Part shown: piece after piece, positions 21,423 through 30,196 of the stretch
Layout: every line of letters starts with the position of its first letter
Position numbering within the stretch: the first letter of the stretch is position 1
Assembly: GCA_021813405.1 (NCBI GenBank)
Contig: JAKAKS010000011.1
Coordinates: forward strand, 1-38,558
Length of the DNA stretch: 38,558 bases
Direction of reading: 5' to 3'
From: Nitrospirota bacterium
GTDB taxonomy: Bacteria > Nitrospirota > Thermodesulfovibrionia > Thermodesulfovibrionales > JdFR-88
The notes under the pieces: generated by a model
The model's input: only the letters and a program-made list of their open reading frames with translations
Databases searched by the model: none
Told to the model about the DNA's origin: nothing
Made by a program: the position numbers and the translations under genes

Positions 21423-22570
21423 TTCCGCCGTCACTTTACATACACATCCCTTTCTGCCTTAAAAAATGCGCCTACTGCGATTTCCACTCCATACCGTTTG
21501 ATGGCCCGCTTGCCAGCCGGTACGTCTGCGCGCTTTCAGTTGAGGCGCAAAGGAGGGCGGGGGAAATGGGGGTATTGGGAACGGCTGGAACGGCGGCAAT
21601 GGAAACAGCGTACATCGGCGGCGGCACGCCAAACTCACTTGGCATAAAGGAACTGGAAACCCTCATGGGCGCGGTGCACAGAAATTTCAGCCTTAGGCCC
21701 GGAGGTGAGTTTACCGTGGAGGTGAACCCGGTATTTGGCAACCCTGATAAACTAAAACTGCTCTTCGATGCCGGGGTAAACCGGTTGAGCATAGGGGCTC
21801 AGTCTTTTTCGGAGCGGGAACTGGAATTTATGGGCAGGCCGCACGGAGAGGCTGAAATAGAGCGCACATTTTTCGATGCCAGGCAGGCCGGCTTCCAGAA
21901 TATATCCCTGGACCTCATCTACGCGATTCCCGGCCAGGGCATGGAAAGCTGGCAGCATAATGTGGAAAAGGCGCTTTCCTTACAGCCGGAGCACCTTTCC
22001 CTTTATGAACTTACCCCTGAAGAAGGCACCCCGCTTTACTCGCTTCTGGAGCGCGGCCATGCCGTGATGCCTGGTGAGGAAGATGTGCTTGCGATGCAGC
22101 AGAGGGCAGAGGAGATGCTGCTGAAGGCCGGATATGCCCGCTATGAGGTGTCCAGTTACAGCCTGCCGGCAATGGAGGCCGCCCATAATCTTAACTACTG
22201 GGCGCGCGGGGAATACTTGGGGCTTGGGGCGGCGGCGCACTCGTTTAAAAATAGTATAAGGTGGAGCAATGTTACGGACCCGCAGGCGTACGTTCAGGCC
22301 CTGGATGAGGGGCGATTGCCTGTGGAGAGGTCCGAACCTGTAAGCCCTGACGAGGCCGCGCGGGAGTTCGTTCTGCTGGGGCTCAGGACCACGAGGGGGC
22401 TGGATATGGAAGATGCTGAGGGCTATAAGCTTGATTTGGGGAAACATGCCCAGCCGTTTGTTGAAGGCGGTCTGCTTGAAATCTCCGGGGGCAGGCTGAG
22501 GCCAACGGGCAAGGGTTTTGCCCTGCTTAATCGCGTTACGGCGGAGCTTATAGAAGCCATCGGGCTGTAG
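21398..22570 (+). CDS. hemW: HemW-like radical SAM protein (coproporphyrinogen oxidase-like)
   Basis: About 390 residues. The radical-SAM motif is PFCLKKCAYCDFHSIPF with Cys20, Cys24 and Cys27 (C-x3-C-x2-C). YIGGGTPNSL, VNRLSIGAQSFSERELEFMG, ISLDLIYAIPGQGMESWQ and LSLYELTPEEGTPLYSL are standard for the HemN/HemW superfamily. The N-terminus lacks the long extension of true HemN, and the C-terminal domain is short, which favours HemW, a heme chaperone; this remains an inference. The TTG start at 21398 lies inside the end of mazG (25-bp overlap), implying translational coupling; no later start would keep the iron-sulfur motif. Confidence 0.87.
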   Translation: MGKNKTKVIPPSLYIHIPFCLKKCAYCDFHSIPFDGPLASRYVCALSVEAQRRAGEMGVLGTAGTAAMETAYIGGGTPNSLGIKELETLMGAVHRNFSLRPGGEFTVEVNPVFGNPDKLKLLFDAGVNRLSIGAQSFSERELEFMGRPHGEAEIERTFFDARQAGFQNISLDLIYAIPGQGMESWQHNVEKALSLQPEHLSLYELTPEEGTPLYSLLERGHAVMPGEEDVLAMQQRAEEMLLKAGYARYEVSSYSLPAMEAAHNLNYWARGEYLGLGAAAHSFKNSIRWSNVTDPQAYVQALDEGRLPVERSEPVSPDEAAREFVLLGLRTTRGLDMEDAEGYKLDLGKHAQPFVEGGLLEISGGRLRPTGKGFALLNRVTAELIEAIGL

Positions 22571-22685
22571 TTTTTGGCTTTGTTGCAGGCTTTTTTAGTT
22601 TCTTTTCTGTGGGTATCTGGCGTGCCCTCAAAGGGCAGTCACCCCGGCGAAAGCCTGGGGCCAGCGGCTTTGCTTCTGCCACTAG

Positions 22686-22739
22686 TGATTCATTTGCCAT
22701 GCCAGTCTGTTCTCTGATTTTTTCGCGGGCGGTGTTCGC
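22686..22739. repeat. Dispersed repeat, copy B
   Basis: It aligns with 922-975 in the same orientation; the last 20 bases also match 1314-1332 in inverted orientation. It sits in a gene-free stretch. Confidence 0.7.
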
Positions 22740-23010
22740 TCCGTTAGGGCGCGGTCTTTTTCCACCAGGTTCACAGTGGTTCCATGCGCGGCTCAAATGA
22801 ATACGGCAAACGGCCATCGCCGCTTGACTGCCGGCAGGTTCGCCGCGCCCGCTTCGCTCAACCGCCCGCTCCCCCGGGGTAAGATAAACCAACAGCCAAC
22901 AAACGGAATCCTTTTACCCAGAGCCTTTTTATTCCGGTATGGCCAAGGCCCAATCTGAATACCGCTTCTGATTTTCTCAGGCGGACGGGCGGGCAATGGT
23001 GGTAAATTGA

Positions 23011-23016
23011 TATAAT
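23011..23016 (+). promoter_or_regulatory. Extended -10 box 5 nt before the first TMTC-like gene
   Basis: TGATATAAT is an extended -10 element (TGn plus TATAAT), ending 5 nt before the ATG at 23022. With normal spacing, transcription would start at or within a base of the ATG, giving a leaderless mRNA. No Shine-Dalgarno sequence is present. Confidence 0.55.
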
Positions 23017-23021
23017 TCCTG

Positions 23022-24815
23022 ATGCGGATTGAAACGCGGCGCAAGACGGTTTACGCACTGGTACTGGTCCTTTTAGCCGCCCTGGTTTATATAAACTCCC
23101 TCGGGAACGGGTTTGTATATGACGACCCCAACCAGCTTGTTAAAAATCCCTGGATAAGAGATTTCAGAAACATCCCTGCCGTCCTTACCCATGAGGTGTG
23201 GGGCTTCCAGCCCGCCGTAAAGTCCAGCTTTTACAGGCCTACGATGCACCTTCTTAATATGCTTATATATCCTTTTTCCGGACTGAACCCGCTGGGCTAT
23301 CATATTGCCAACCTGCTGCTGCACTCGGCAAACAGCCTGCTTGTTTTCCTGCTGGCCATGGCTCTGTTCGAAGATATTGTTGCCGCGCTTGCAGCCGGGG
23401 TGCTGTTTGCCGTGCATCCTGTGCATACGGAGGCGGTGGACTGGATTGGCGGCTCCCCGGACCTGATGCTTGTCTTTTTTTCTCTTGTGGCCATGCTGCT
23501 GTTTGCGGCAAGGAAAAACCCTGTGCTGCAGGGCGTTTTTTTTCTTCTGGCCATGCTGAGCAAGGAACCCGCCGTTACACTGGTTTTTATACTGCCTGTT
23601 TTTGCATGCGCGCTTGATGCAGGTGATGCCGGGCCGGTTTTAAAAGCACGAAACGCACCGCCGTGGTATTTCCGGTTTCTGCCGGTTGTTGCCGCCGCCC
23701 TGGTTTATTTTGCAATGCGGATATACGCGCTGGGCGGTTTGACCACCGGCAACAATCATCCGGAGATGGGCCTTCTTTTTGAGGCGGCAAACGCGCCGTA
23801 TCTTTTTGCCAGATATATGGCCAAGCTTGTTTTGCCGCTGAACCTGAACCTTGCCTACAATTTCCATCCGGTGCGCTCTATGCTTTCCCCGCGCGCCATT
23901 GCGGGGTTTTTGGCCGCCTTTGCGTTTGCCGGGCTTCTTGCGATTTCATTCAGGAAAAACAGGAAGGTGTTTTTTGCGTTATGTCTGTTAGCGGTGCCGG
24001 TTCTGCCGGCGCTTTATTTTGCGCCGCTTGGGGACCTGGTGTTCGGGGAAAGATACCTGTATCTGCCCTCGGTGGGCTTTGCATTGGCGGCAGGATGGGC
24101 GTTTGAATATTTCCATAAAAAGGCAAAACACGTTTCCGTTGCCGCAGGGATTATGGTTGCGGCGATTTTTGCGTTTGGCACCATGCACAGGGCGCCTGTG
24201 TGGAAGAGCAATTTCTCTCTGTGGAGCGATGCAGTGAAAAAGTCCCCCACGGGGTACGTGCCGCTGGTGAACCTGGGGGTGGAGTACGGGAATATGGGAG
24301 ATTCGGGCCAGGCCATAGCGCTGTTTGAAAAGGCAGCATCCATCAACCCGGCCCGCTATGAGGCTTACCTGCTGGAAGGGCAGACTTACCAGATGATTAA
24401 AAAATATACCCTTGCCGGGAAAGCTTACCAAATGGCATTGAAGGCCGACCCCAGGCATTCGGAAACCTATCTGCGGCTTGCCATGATGTACCGCGCGGCC
24501 GGGGAGCCTGAGAAGGCCATACAGACATACCTGGCGCTGGTTTCGGTATATCCGGATTCCATGGCGGCATACACGGGCCTGGGGCAACTCTATTTTTCCG
24601 CCCGGGATTATAAAAACGCAGCGGAAGCCCTCGCGAACATTGCCAGGCTGGCCCCAGGCAGCCCCGATGCGCATTATAACCTGGCGCAGGCGCTCCGGCT
24701 GGAAGGGGACATGAAATCCGCTGCGCAGCAGTACCAGGCGGCCATCAGGCTGGATCCCGGTTTCACAAAGGCGTATGCCGGGCTTGGTGAAGCTATGCGC
24801 GGCGGCGGGAAATAA
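23022..24815 (+). CDS. TMTC-like membrane glycosyltransferase with C-terminal TPRs, copy 1 (597 aa)
   Basis: Residues 1-400 form a multispan membrane region of about ten helices. The first outside loop has GNGFVYDDPNQLV with Asp34-Asp35, the acidic pair expected in GT-C glycosyltransferases. Next come SSFYRPTMHLLNMLIYPFSG, HPVHTEAVDWIGGSPDLM, MLSKEPAVTLVF and FGERYLYLPSVGFALAAG, and then the APVWKSNFSLWSDAV entry into the soluble part. Residues from about 405 to the end are five TPR units. This architecture matches eukaryotic TMTC proteins (O-mannosyltransferases) and bacterial relatives of unproven function. The likely role is transfer of a lipid-linked sugar to exported acceptors, with the TPRs binding a partner. 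It is the first of seven consecutive large membrane-protein genes. Confidence 0.8.
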   Translation: MRIETRRKTVYALVLVLLAALVYINSLGNGFVYDDPNQLVKNPWIRDFRNIPAVLTHEVWGFQPAVKSSFYRPTMHLLNMLIYPFSGLNPLGYHIANLLLHSANSLLVFLLAMALFEDIVAALAAGVLFAVHPVHTEAVDWIGGSPDLMLVFFSLVAMLLFAARKNPVLQGVFFLLAMLSKEPAVTLVFILPVFACALDAGDAGPVLKARNAPPWYFRFLPVVAAALVYFAMRIYALGGLTTGNNHPEMGLLFEAANAPYLFARYMAKLVLPLNLNLAYNFHPVRSMLSPRAIAGFLAAFAFAGLLAISFRKNRKVFFALCLLAVPVLPALYFAPLGDLVFGERYLYLPSVGFALAAGWAFEYFHKKAKHVSVAAGIMVAAIFAFGTMHRAPVWKSNFSLWSDAVKKSPTGYVPLVNLGVEYGNMGDSGQAIALFEKAASINPARYEAYLLEGQTYQMIKKYTLAGKAYQMALKADPRHSETYLRLAMMYRAAGEPEKAIQTYLALVSVYPDSMAAYTGLGQLYFSARDYKNAAEALANIARLAPGSPDAHYNLAQALRLEGDMKSAAQQYQAAIRLDPGFTKAYAGLGEAMRGGGK

Positions 24816-24827
24816 AGGCAAGTGAGT

Positions 24828-24833
24828 TATAAT
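24828..24833 (+). promoter_or_regulatory. TATAAT box 5 nt before the second TMTC-like gene
   Basis: A perfect TATAAT, then TTTTT, then the ATG at 24839. The spacing is the same 5 nt as at 23011-23016. No Shine-Dalgarno sequence. It lies in the 23-bp gap after copy 1. Confidence 0.5.
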
Positions 24834-24838
24834 TTTTT

Positions 24839-26602
24839 ATGCTGACCGGCAAAAGATCACGGGAAGCCATATACGCCCTGCTTGTGGGCCTTCTGGCAGC
24901 CTCTGTTTATCTGAACTCGCTTGGCAACGGGTTTGTTTATGACGACTTTGCCCAGATTGTGCAGAACCAGTGGCTTGGGGATTTCAGGAACATTCCCGCT
25001 TTTTTCAGGACCGAGGTGTGGGGTTTCCATCCCGGCCTGATGTCCAATTATTACAGACCTGTTATGCACCTGCTTAATATGGTAGCGTACCATCTGTTTG
25101 GCCCCGGCCCGATGGGCTTTCATATGGCAAACCTGCTTTTGCATTCGGCCAATTCCGCGCTTGTTTTCCTGCTGGCACTTTTCATCTTCGGGGAGGCGGG
25201 CCTTAACCCACGGTTTTCGGGGGACCCGGTGACAGCCGCGCTTGCCGCCGGGATTATCTTTGCCGTCCATCCGGCCCATACGGAGGCGGTGGACTGGATT
25301 GGCGGCTCACCGGACCTGCTGATGGCTTTTTTCTCGCTCTGCGCGCTTGTTTTCCTTGTAAAAAGAAAATCGCCCTGGCTTCAGGGGTTATTTTTCCTGC
25401 TTGCAATGCTGAGCAAGGAACCGGCGGTGATGCTCCTGATTGCGGTGCCCTTATTCGATATCATTTCAGGCAGGGGGCAGCATTCCGCAAAGGCCGCCCC
25501 GCTTTGGAAAAGATATGCGCCGCTGGCTGTTGCCATTATCATCTATTTTGGCCTGCGGATTAATGCGCTTGGGGGCCTTGTGGCCTTTAAGGAGCCAAAC
25601 CCGCCGGTAGGGGGCCTGCTTCCGGCTGCGCTTTCAGCGCCGTTTCTTTTTGCAAGGTACATGGCAAAGATGCTGCTGCCGGCAGGGCTGAACGTGGCCT
25701 ATGATTTCCATCCGGTGCTCTCTTTTTCCGACCCAAGGGCGATTGAAGGGTGTGCCGCTATCCTGATATTTGCCGCAATTCTGGTCTTTTCGGCTTATAA
25801 GGACAAACGGATATTCTTCGGGCTTTGCCTTCTTGTTTTGCCCCTGCTGCCAGTATTTTATTTCCCGGCGCTGGGCAGGGTTGCCTTCGGTGAGCGGTAT
25901 CTCTATTTCCCGCTTGCCGGGTTTTCGCTGGCGGCTGGCGGGCTGTTTGCCGCCGCTGCCTCAAACAGCAAGGCAAAAAATACCGTGCTGACAGCCGGCG
26001 TTCTGGTTGCAGCGCTCCTTTCAATTGCCACTGTTTACAGGAACCCGGTATGGAAGAGCGACCTTACTCTCTGGGGTGATGCGGCAATGAAATCCCCTGG
26101 CGGTTACGTGCCGCTTGTAAACCTGGGGGTGGCAGAGTATAAGGCGGGCAATATACAGAAGGCGATAACGCTTTACCAGAAAGCGGCCATGCTGGACCCT
26201 TCGGACTATGAGGCCTTCTTTTACCTTGGCAAGGCGTATCTTGCCGCAAAAGAAAACGTGTTTGCCGAGGGATCATTCCTTCAGGCAACCAGGGCCAACC
26301 CCCGGTTTGCAGAAAGCTATTATTATCTGGGGGTCACATTCTGGGAAGAAGGGGAGCCGGGGCTAGCCAAGGAGGCCTATAAGGCGGCAATAGCAAGGGA
26401 CCCGCTTTATCATGAGGCGTACAACAACCTGGGGGGCATATATTTTGCCGAAGGGAGTTACTTAAAAGCGGCCGGGGCGTACAGGATGGCGCTTCAGCCC
26501 GGCCCGGAAGAGGCCGCCGTACGGTTCAACCTGGCCCTTGCGCTTAAGAAGGCCCGGGAGAAAAAAAAGGCCGGGACATTCCCTGATGCGGATAAAAACT
26601 AA
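24839..26602 (+). CDS. TMTC-like membrane glycosyltransferase with C-terminal TPRs, copy 2 (587 aa)
   Basis: A clear tandem paralogue of copy 1. It keeps GNGFVYDDFAQIV with Asp35-Asp36, the NYYRPVMHLLNMVAYHLFG loop, HPAHTEAVDWIGGSPDLL, MLSKEPAVMLLI, FGERYLYFPLAGFSLAAG and NPVWKSDLTLWGDAAMKSPG. About ten membrane helices are followed by four or five TPRs (EAYNNLGGIYFAEGSYLKAA is one unit) and a short Lys-rich tail. The DNA of the HTEAVDWIGGS segment is identical to copy 1 over about 32 bases, pointing to recent duplication or gene conversion. The start at 24839 follows a TATAAT box by 5 nt. The gene end overlaps copy 3 by 17 bp. Confidence 0.8.
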   Translation: MLTGKRSREAIYALLVGLLAASVYLNSLGNGFVYDDFAQIVQNQWLGDFRNIPAFFRTEVWGFHPGLMSNYYRPVMHLLNMVAYHLFGPGPMGFHMANLLLHSANSALVFLLALFIFGEAGLNPRFSGDPVTAALAAGIIFAVHPAHTEAVDWIGGSPDLLMAFFSLCALVFLVKRKSPWLQGLFFLLAMLSKEPAVMLLIAVPLFDIISGRGQHSAKAAPLWKRYAPLAVAIIIYFGLRINALGGLVAFKEPNPPVGGLLPAALSAPFLFARYMAKMLLPAGLNVAYDFHPVLSFSDPRAIEGCAAILIFAAILVFSAYKDKRIFFGLCLLVLPLLPVFYFPALGRVAFGERYLYFPLAGFSLAAGGLFAAAASNSKAKNTVLTAGVLVAALLSIATVYRNPVWKSDLTLWGDAAMKSPGGYVPLVNLGVAEYKAGNIQKAITLYQKAAMLDPSDYEAFFYLGKAYLAAKENVFAEGSFLQATRANPRFAESYYYLGVTFWEEGEPGLAKEAYKAAIARDPLYHEAYNNLGGIYFAEGSYLKAAGAYRMALQPGPEEAAVRFNLALALKKAREKKKAGTFPDADKN

Positions 26603-28391
26603 GGGCGGCGCCACCGGCGCATTCAATCCGGTTTACGCCTTGGCTATATTTATTTTTGCTTTTATTCTTTATTCCAATTCCATCAACAACTGCTTTGTCC
26701 GTGACGACTCCGCTCAGATTTTAAATAACCCCTGGATAAAGAGTTTTTCCCATGCCGGGCGGGTTTTTCTGTCCAACGTGTGGGCCTTTACCGGAAGGCC
26801 ATCCAATTATTACCGTCCTCTCATGTATTTTGGCTATATGATCGTATACAGCCTCTTCGGGCTGGATGCGCGTGGGTACCATCTGCTGAGCGTGCTCCTG
26901 CATTCCATAAATTCCGTTCTGGTTTATGCCGCCGCCTGCCTGGTGATTAGAAGATATAACGACGGCGGGCCAGTTCCCTCATCCGGGCCTATGGGAACTG
27001 GTTTCCCGGGGGCTGGCCCCATTGCGGCAGGGCTTGTGTTTGCCGCGCAGCCGGTGCATGTGGAGGCCGTTGCCTGGGCGGGGGGCTACCCGGACCTGCT
27101 GGCCGCCATGTTTTCGCTTGCGGCCTTCCTGGTGTTTGCCGCCTATTCCGGCAGAGGATATCTGAAATATTTTGCGCTGGAAATGGTCCTTCTGCTTGGG
27201 GCATTTTTCAGCAAGGAGCCCGCGGTTACAATCCCGTTTGTTTTCGTGGCTTACGACCTGCTTTTAAGCGGCAGGGGAAGGGGATTTGTTGCAAGGTACG
27301 CGCCTCTTTTTTGCGCCCTTGCCATTTATATGGGTATGCGCACTTACGCCATATTCTACGGGCCCGCAGGGTGGCTTACGGCCAATTTCCGGGCAGAGGT
27401 GGCCGGGCACCTTGGTATAGCTGGAATTAATTATCATCCGGAGATTGGGCCGGTAACAGCTTTTCTGACCGGCGTCAGTTTTTTTGCCGGGTATCTTTAT
27501 AAGATGCTTGTGCCCATCCGCCTGAATCCGGCCTACGGTTATCAGCCTGTCAGTTCCGTGAATGCGGCGTTCGTGGTCCCCGTATTGGCCGCTGCGCTTT
27601 TTGCCTTTTTGCTTTACGTTTCATTCCGGCGGGACAGGAGGTATTTTTTTGCCGGGCTTTTCTTCTTATTGCCGCTTGCTCCGTCTTTATACATATCGCA
27701 CGGGCTTGGGCAGTTCCTGTTTGCGGAGAGGTATCTTTACCTGCCGTCCATAGGCTTTGCGCTTGCCGCGGGGCTTGTTCTGGACGGGGTTTGTAACGGC
27801 GGAAGCGGCGTCCTGAAAAAGGTTGTTCCAGGATTGTTTGCTGTATTGCTGGTCTTTTACACGGCATCGAGTTTTGAGAGAAATCACGTATGGAAGGACG
27901 ATTTTTCGGTATGGTCCGACGCGGCGCTTAAAACCCCGGATAACGGTTTTGTGCAATACAACTACGGAGTGGAATTGGAGCACAAGGGGTTGCTGGACGG
28001 GGCCATAGCAGCGTTCCGCAAGGCCGTTGCGCTTCAGCCGGATTACATGAAGGCTTATTCCGAGCTGGGCGGCACTTTGATGAAAAAAGGCGAAAACGAG
28101 GCCGCGGTGCAGGTATTCCAGACTGCGCTCTCCATAAACGATGCATCTCCCGATACGCCCGGCATCCATTACCGGCTTGCCAGGGCATACCTGGCGCTTG
28201 GGAACCCGGATGCCGCTATAGGGGAATACAGGGCCGTCCTTGCCGTAATGCCAAACGCCGGTATAGCCAGGGAACTTGCAGGCCTTCTTTACCGCACAGG
28301 AAGCCCCTCCGCGGCTGAAGATATGTTTAAGAAGGCCCAGATGATGGACCCCGCACATGCCGGCCCCACTGGCTGCGGGGATTTCAAGTAG
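26586..28391 (+). CDS. TMTC-like membrane glycosyltransferase with C-terminal TPRs, copy 3 (601 aa)
   Basis: The ATG at 26586 gives MRIKTKGG, similar to the MRIETRRK start of copy 1; an upstream in-frame start lies inside copy 2. Features: Asp40-Asp41 in FVRDDSAQIL, SNYYRPLMYFGYMIVYSLFG, QPVHVEAVAWAGGYPDLLAA (the usual HPxHTE is altered to QPVHVE), FFSKEPAVTIPFVF, FAERYLYLPSIGFALAAG and NHVWKDDFSVWSDAALKTPD. About ten membrane helices precede four TPRs. A Gly/Pro-rich insert (GGPVPSSGPMGTGFPGAGP) lies in a loop and is absent from copies 1 and 2. It overlaps copy 2 by 17 bp and is probably translated from the same message. Confidence 0.8.
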   Translation: MRIKTKGGATGAFNPVYALAIFIFAFILYSNSINNCFVRDDSAQILNNPWIKSFSHAGRVFLSNVWAFTGRPSNYYRPLMYFGYMIVYSLFGLDARGYHLLSVLLHSINSVLVYAAACLVIRRYNDGGPVPSSGPMGTGFPGAGPIAAGLVFAAQPVHVEAVAWAGGYPDLLAAMFSLAAFLVFAAYSGRGYLKYFALEMVLLLGAFFSKEPAVTIPFVFVAYDLLLSGRGRGFVARYAPLFCALAIYMGMRTYAIFYGPAGWLTANFRAEVAGHLGIAGINYHPEIGPVTAFLTGVSFFAGYLYKMLVPIRLNPAYGYQPVSSVNAAFVVPVLAAALFAFLLYVSFRRDRRYFFAGLFFLLPLAPSLYISHGLGQFLFAERYLYLPSIGFALAAGLVLDGVCNGGSGVLKKVVPGLFAVLLVFYTASSFERNHVWKDDFSVWSDAALKTPDNGFVQYNYGVELEHKGLLDGAIAAFRKAVALQPDYMKAYSELGGTLMKKGENEAAVQVFQTALSINDASPDTPGIHYRLARAYLALGNPDAAIGEYRAVLAVMPNAGIARELAGLLYRTGSPSAAEDMFKKAQMMDPAHAGPTGCGDFK

Positions 28392-28541
28392 AGCTTCCGG
28401 GGCGTGTTCGCCGGGTGTTGGCGATGATAGCAATCAGCTTTTTCGCATTGCTGACTGGCAGGCACAAGTCGGTTAAAAAACGGAAGCCCGGCCCTTCGCG
28501 CTTGGCGGGCCTTCAGGAACATATTTTATAATATCCGGCAT
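28392..28541. other. Short gap before the duplicated membrane-protein pair
   Basis: No gene. It holds a weak GCCCG/CGGGC hairpin (about 28488-28510) and a TATAAT box (28527-28532) that ends 9 nt before the next ATG, without a Shine-Dalgarno sequence. Confidence 0.5.
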
Positions 28542-30188
28542 ATGGGGACTTTTAAAAAACTGCTGGTTGCCGCGCTTATTCTGGCCGTTGCCTTTGGGCT
28601 GTGGACAAGCTTTCATTACACCTTTAAGGCTTATGTATTAGAAGGCGATTCAGCCGTTTTTCCGATGCTCTGGCGCGGGTTGCAGGAGCACGGCTTCGCT
28701 TTTTTTAGGACATGGCATTTTACGCAGGACAACTGGCTGCTTTCCCCCGCTCCTTTTGTATTTCTTGTCTACTATATTTTTGGCGTTACCGGATACACAG
28801 TGCTGGGTTTGGGATGGGCGTTCTTCGTGATCAACGCCGTATTGCTTGCCGTTTTAACGAGGTTCCTGGCTGGCAGATGGTCCATGGCCGCGCTTGTAAT
28901 ATTGTGCCTGGGGTTGTTTGCAAGCGAGAAGGCGGTGGAAAACGGATTTTTATCCTACATTATTTGCCACAACACGTCGATGGCGTGGGCTTTCGTTGCT
29001 GTAATGGCTGCGGCTTACGGAATGGAAAAACGCAGCGGTCTGTCCGCGTTCGCGCTGGCCTGCATAATTTTTATCGCAGGCGTTTCGGACCCATGGTTTC
29101 ACGCGGCCTGCACATTGCCGCTTTTGTTTGTACTGTGCTTAATATATCTGAGGGGCAAGGAACACCGCAGACAGTCACTAATCATGTTGCTGGGGGTGGC
29201 GGGCGGATGGGCGCTTGCTTATACAAGAGGCCTGGGGCTGCTGTCTTTCCTTCCAAGGGGCGGTTTTCAATTCATATCCACATGGGAACAACTGCGGTCC
29301 AATGCCCACCAGCTTTTACAGGCAACCGGCACGTTCTTCTCATTGTCCGAAGTGTTTGAATGGAACCACATGGCGGGAGCTGTTTTCATTGCAATCAGTA
29401 TCTGCATCGCCTTTGAAACTTTCCGCTGGGCTGTGCGGAATATGAAAAGACTGCCTGTGCGCCAGGCTGTGGCTGCCGGGTTTTTCCCGGCGTCGGTTGT
29501 CATGATGTCCGCAGCTTATCTGGCTTATGATTTGCATGAAAATAATTTCATATACAGATATTTGATAAATATTTACTACGGCCTGATTGCCTTTGCGGCT
29601 TTTGCGATGGCATGGCGCTGGAAGCAGCTGCCGGACCTTTTCCGCGCGATGGCGTGCGCCTGGGTGGTTATCTTCCTGGCGGCCGGGGTGGCAAGCGATC
29701 CGGCGGCCTGGGAAAAGGATATCAACGTAAATGATCAGGGGGCGTCGGCGCTGGCGGGTTTTCTGGAACAAAACGGGCTGAATTACGGGTATGCGGATTA
29801 CTGGGCGGTCCCGGCCGATACGATAACCTGGGCCAGCGGCTACCGGGAGATCGTGCGCCCCATAGGCATGAAATTCGACCTCTCAGCGCGCCCGGAACCA
29901 CGCCTGTTCTTTGTCCCATGGCCGTACGAGACTTCCAGTACGTGGTACAAACCTGGGGATTATAAGGACCAGCGCAGGTTTTTTCTGGTGCTGAATGCCG
30001 CCTGGCCGGGCCATGCATTAAACAAGGTAAGCACCGTCCCCCGTTTTGATTTCTATACCATGGTATCGGCTGCGGAAAGGCAGTTTGGCACCCCGGAGAA
30101 AACCCTTCAGTTTGCGAACTGCGTGGTCCTGGTGTGGGACCATCCCGTCTTGCAGGCCCTGACCGGGGCGGAAACGCCCGGGCAATAA
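28542..30188 (+). CDS. Polytopic membrane protein, putative GT-C glycosyltransferase, pair member 1 (548 aa)
   Basis: A hydrophobic protein with about eleven membrane helices and a soluble C-terminal part from about residue 400. After the first helix comes YVLEGDSAVFPMLWRG; the acidic Glu-Gly-Asp sits where GT-C enzymes keep their catalytic Asp. HFTQDNWLLSPAPFVFLVYY, GVSDPWFHAACTLPLLFVLC and LAYTRGLGLLSFLPRGG follow. The C-terminal domain contains FLEQNGLNYGYADYWAVPAD and SGYREIVRPIG, phrases that recur in bacterial GT39-like membrane proteins. No TPRs. It is about 50-60% identical by eye to the next gene. The precise family is unknown to me; a role in transferring lipid-linked sugars is inferred from fold and context. 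Confidence 0.7.
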   Translation: MGTFKKLLVAALILAVAFGLWTSFHYTFKAYVLEGDSAVFPMLWRGLQEHGFAFFRTWHFTQDNWLLSPAPFVFLVYYIFGVTGYTVLGLGWAFFVINAVLLAVLTRFLAGRWSMAALVILCLGLFASEKAVENGFLSYIICHNTSMAWAFVAVMAAAYGMEKRSGLSAFALACIIFIAGVSDPWFHAACTLPLLFVLCLIYLRGKEHRRQSLIMLLGVAGGWALAYTRGLGLLSFLPRGGFQFISTWEQLRSNAHQLLQATGTFFSLSEVFEWNHMAGAVFIAISICIAFETFRWAVRNMKRLPVRQAVAAGFFPASVVMMSAAYLAYDLHENNFIYRYLINIYYGLIAFAAFAMAWRWKQLPDLFRAMACAWVVIFLAAGVASDPAAWEKDINVNDQGASALAGFLEQNGLNYGYADYWAVPADTITWASGYREIVRPIGMKFDLSARPEPRLFFVPWPYETSSTWYKPGDYKDQRRFFLVLNAAWPGHALNKVSTVPRFDFYTMVSAAERQFGTPEKTLQFANCVVLVWDHPVLQALTGAETPGQ

Positions 30189-30196
30189 GCAAAAAG

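Larger units (their letters stand above)
22571..23021. other. Intergenic region with repeat sequence
   Basis: No believable gene is seen on either strand. An open minus frame (about 22548-22892) is rich in Arg, Pro and Gly and coincides with the repeat. The stretch holds repeat copy B (22686-22739) and, next to it, a GC-rich part (22800-22870) that loosely resembles 2281-2350. The right end carries a TATAAT box serving the next gene. Confidence 0.55.

Noticed and set aside
22548-22892. Minus-strand frame of 114 codons after hemW
   Set aside because: It overlaps the hemW end and the dispersed repeat, has no signal or motif, and is Arg/Pro/Gly-rich, as expected of GC-rich non-coding DNA.
23988-24821. 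Long minus-strand frame opposite TMTC-like copy 1
   Set aside because: It is antisense to the TPR-coding region; its length follows from GC-rich codon bias.
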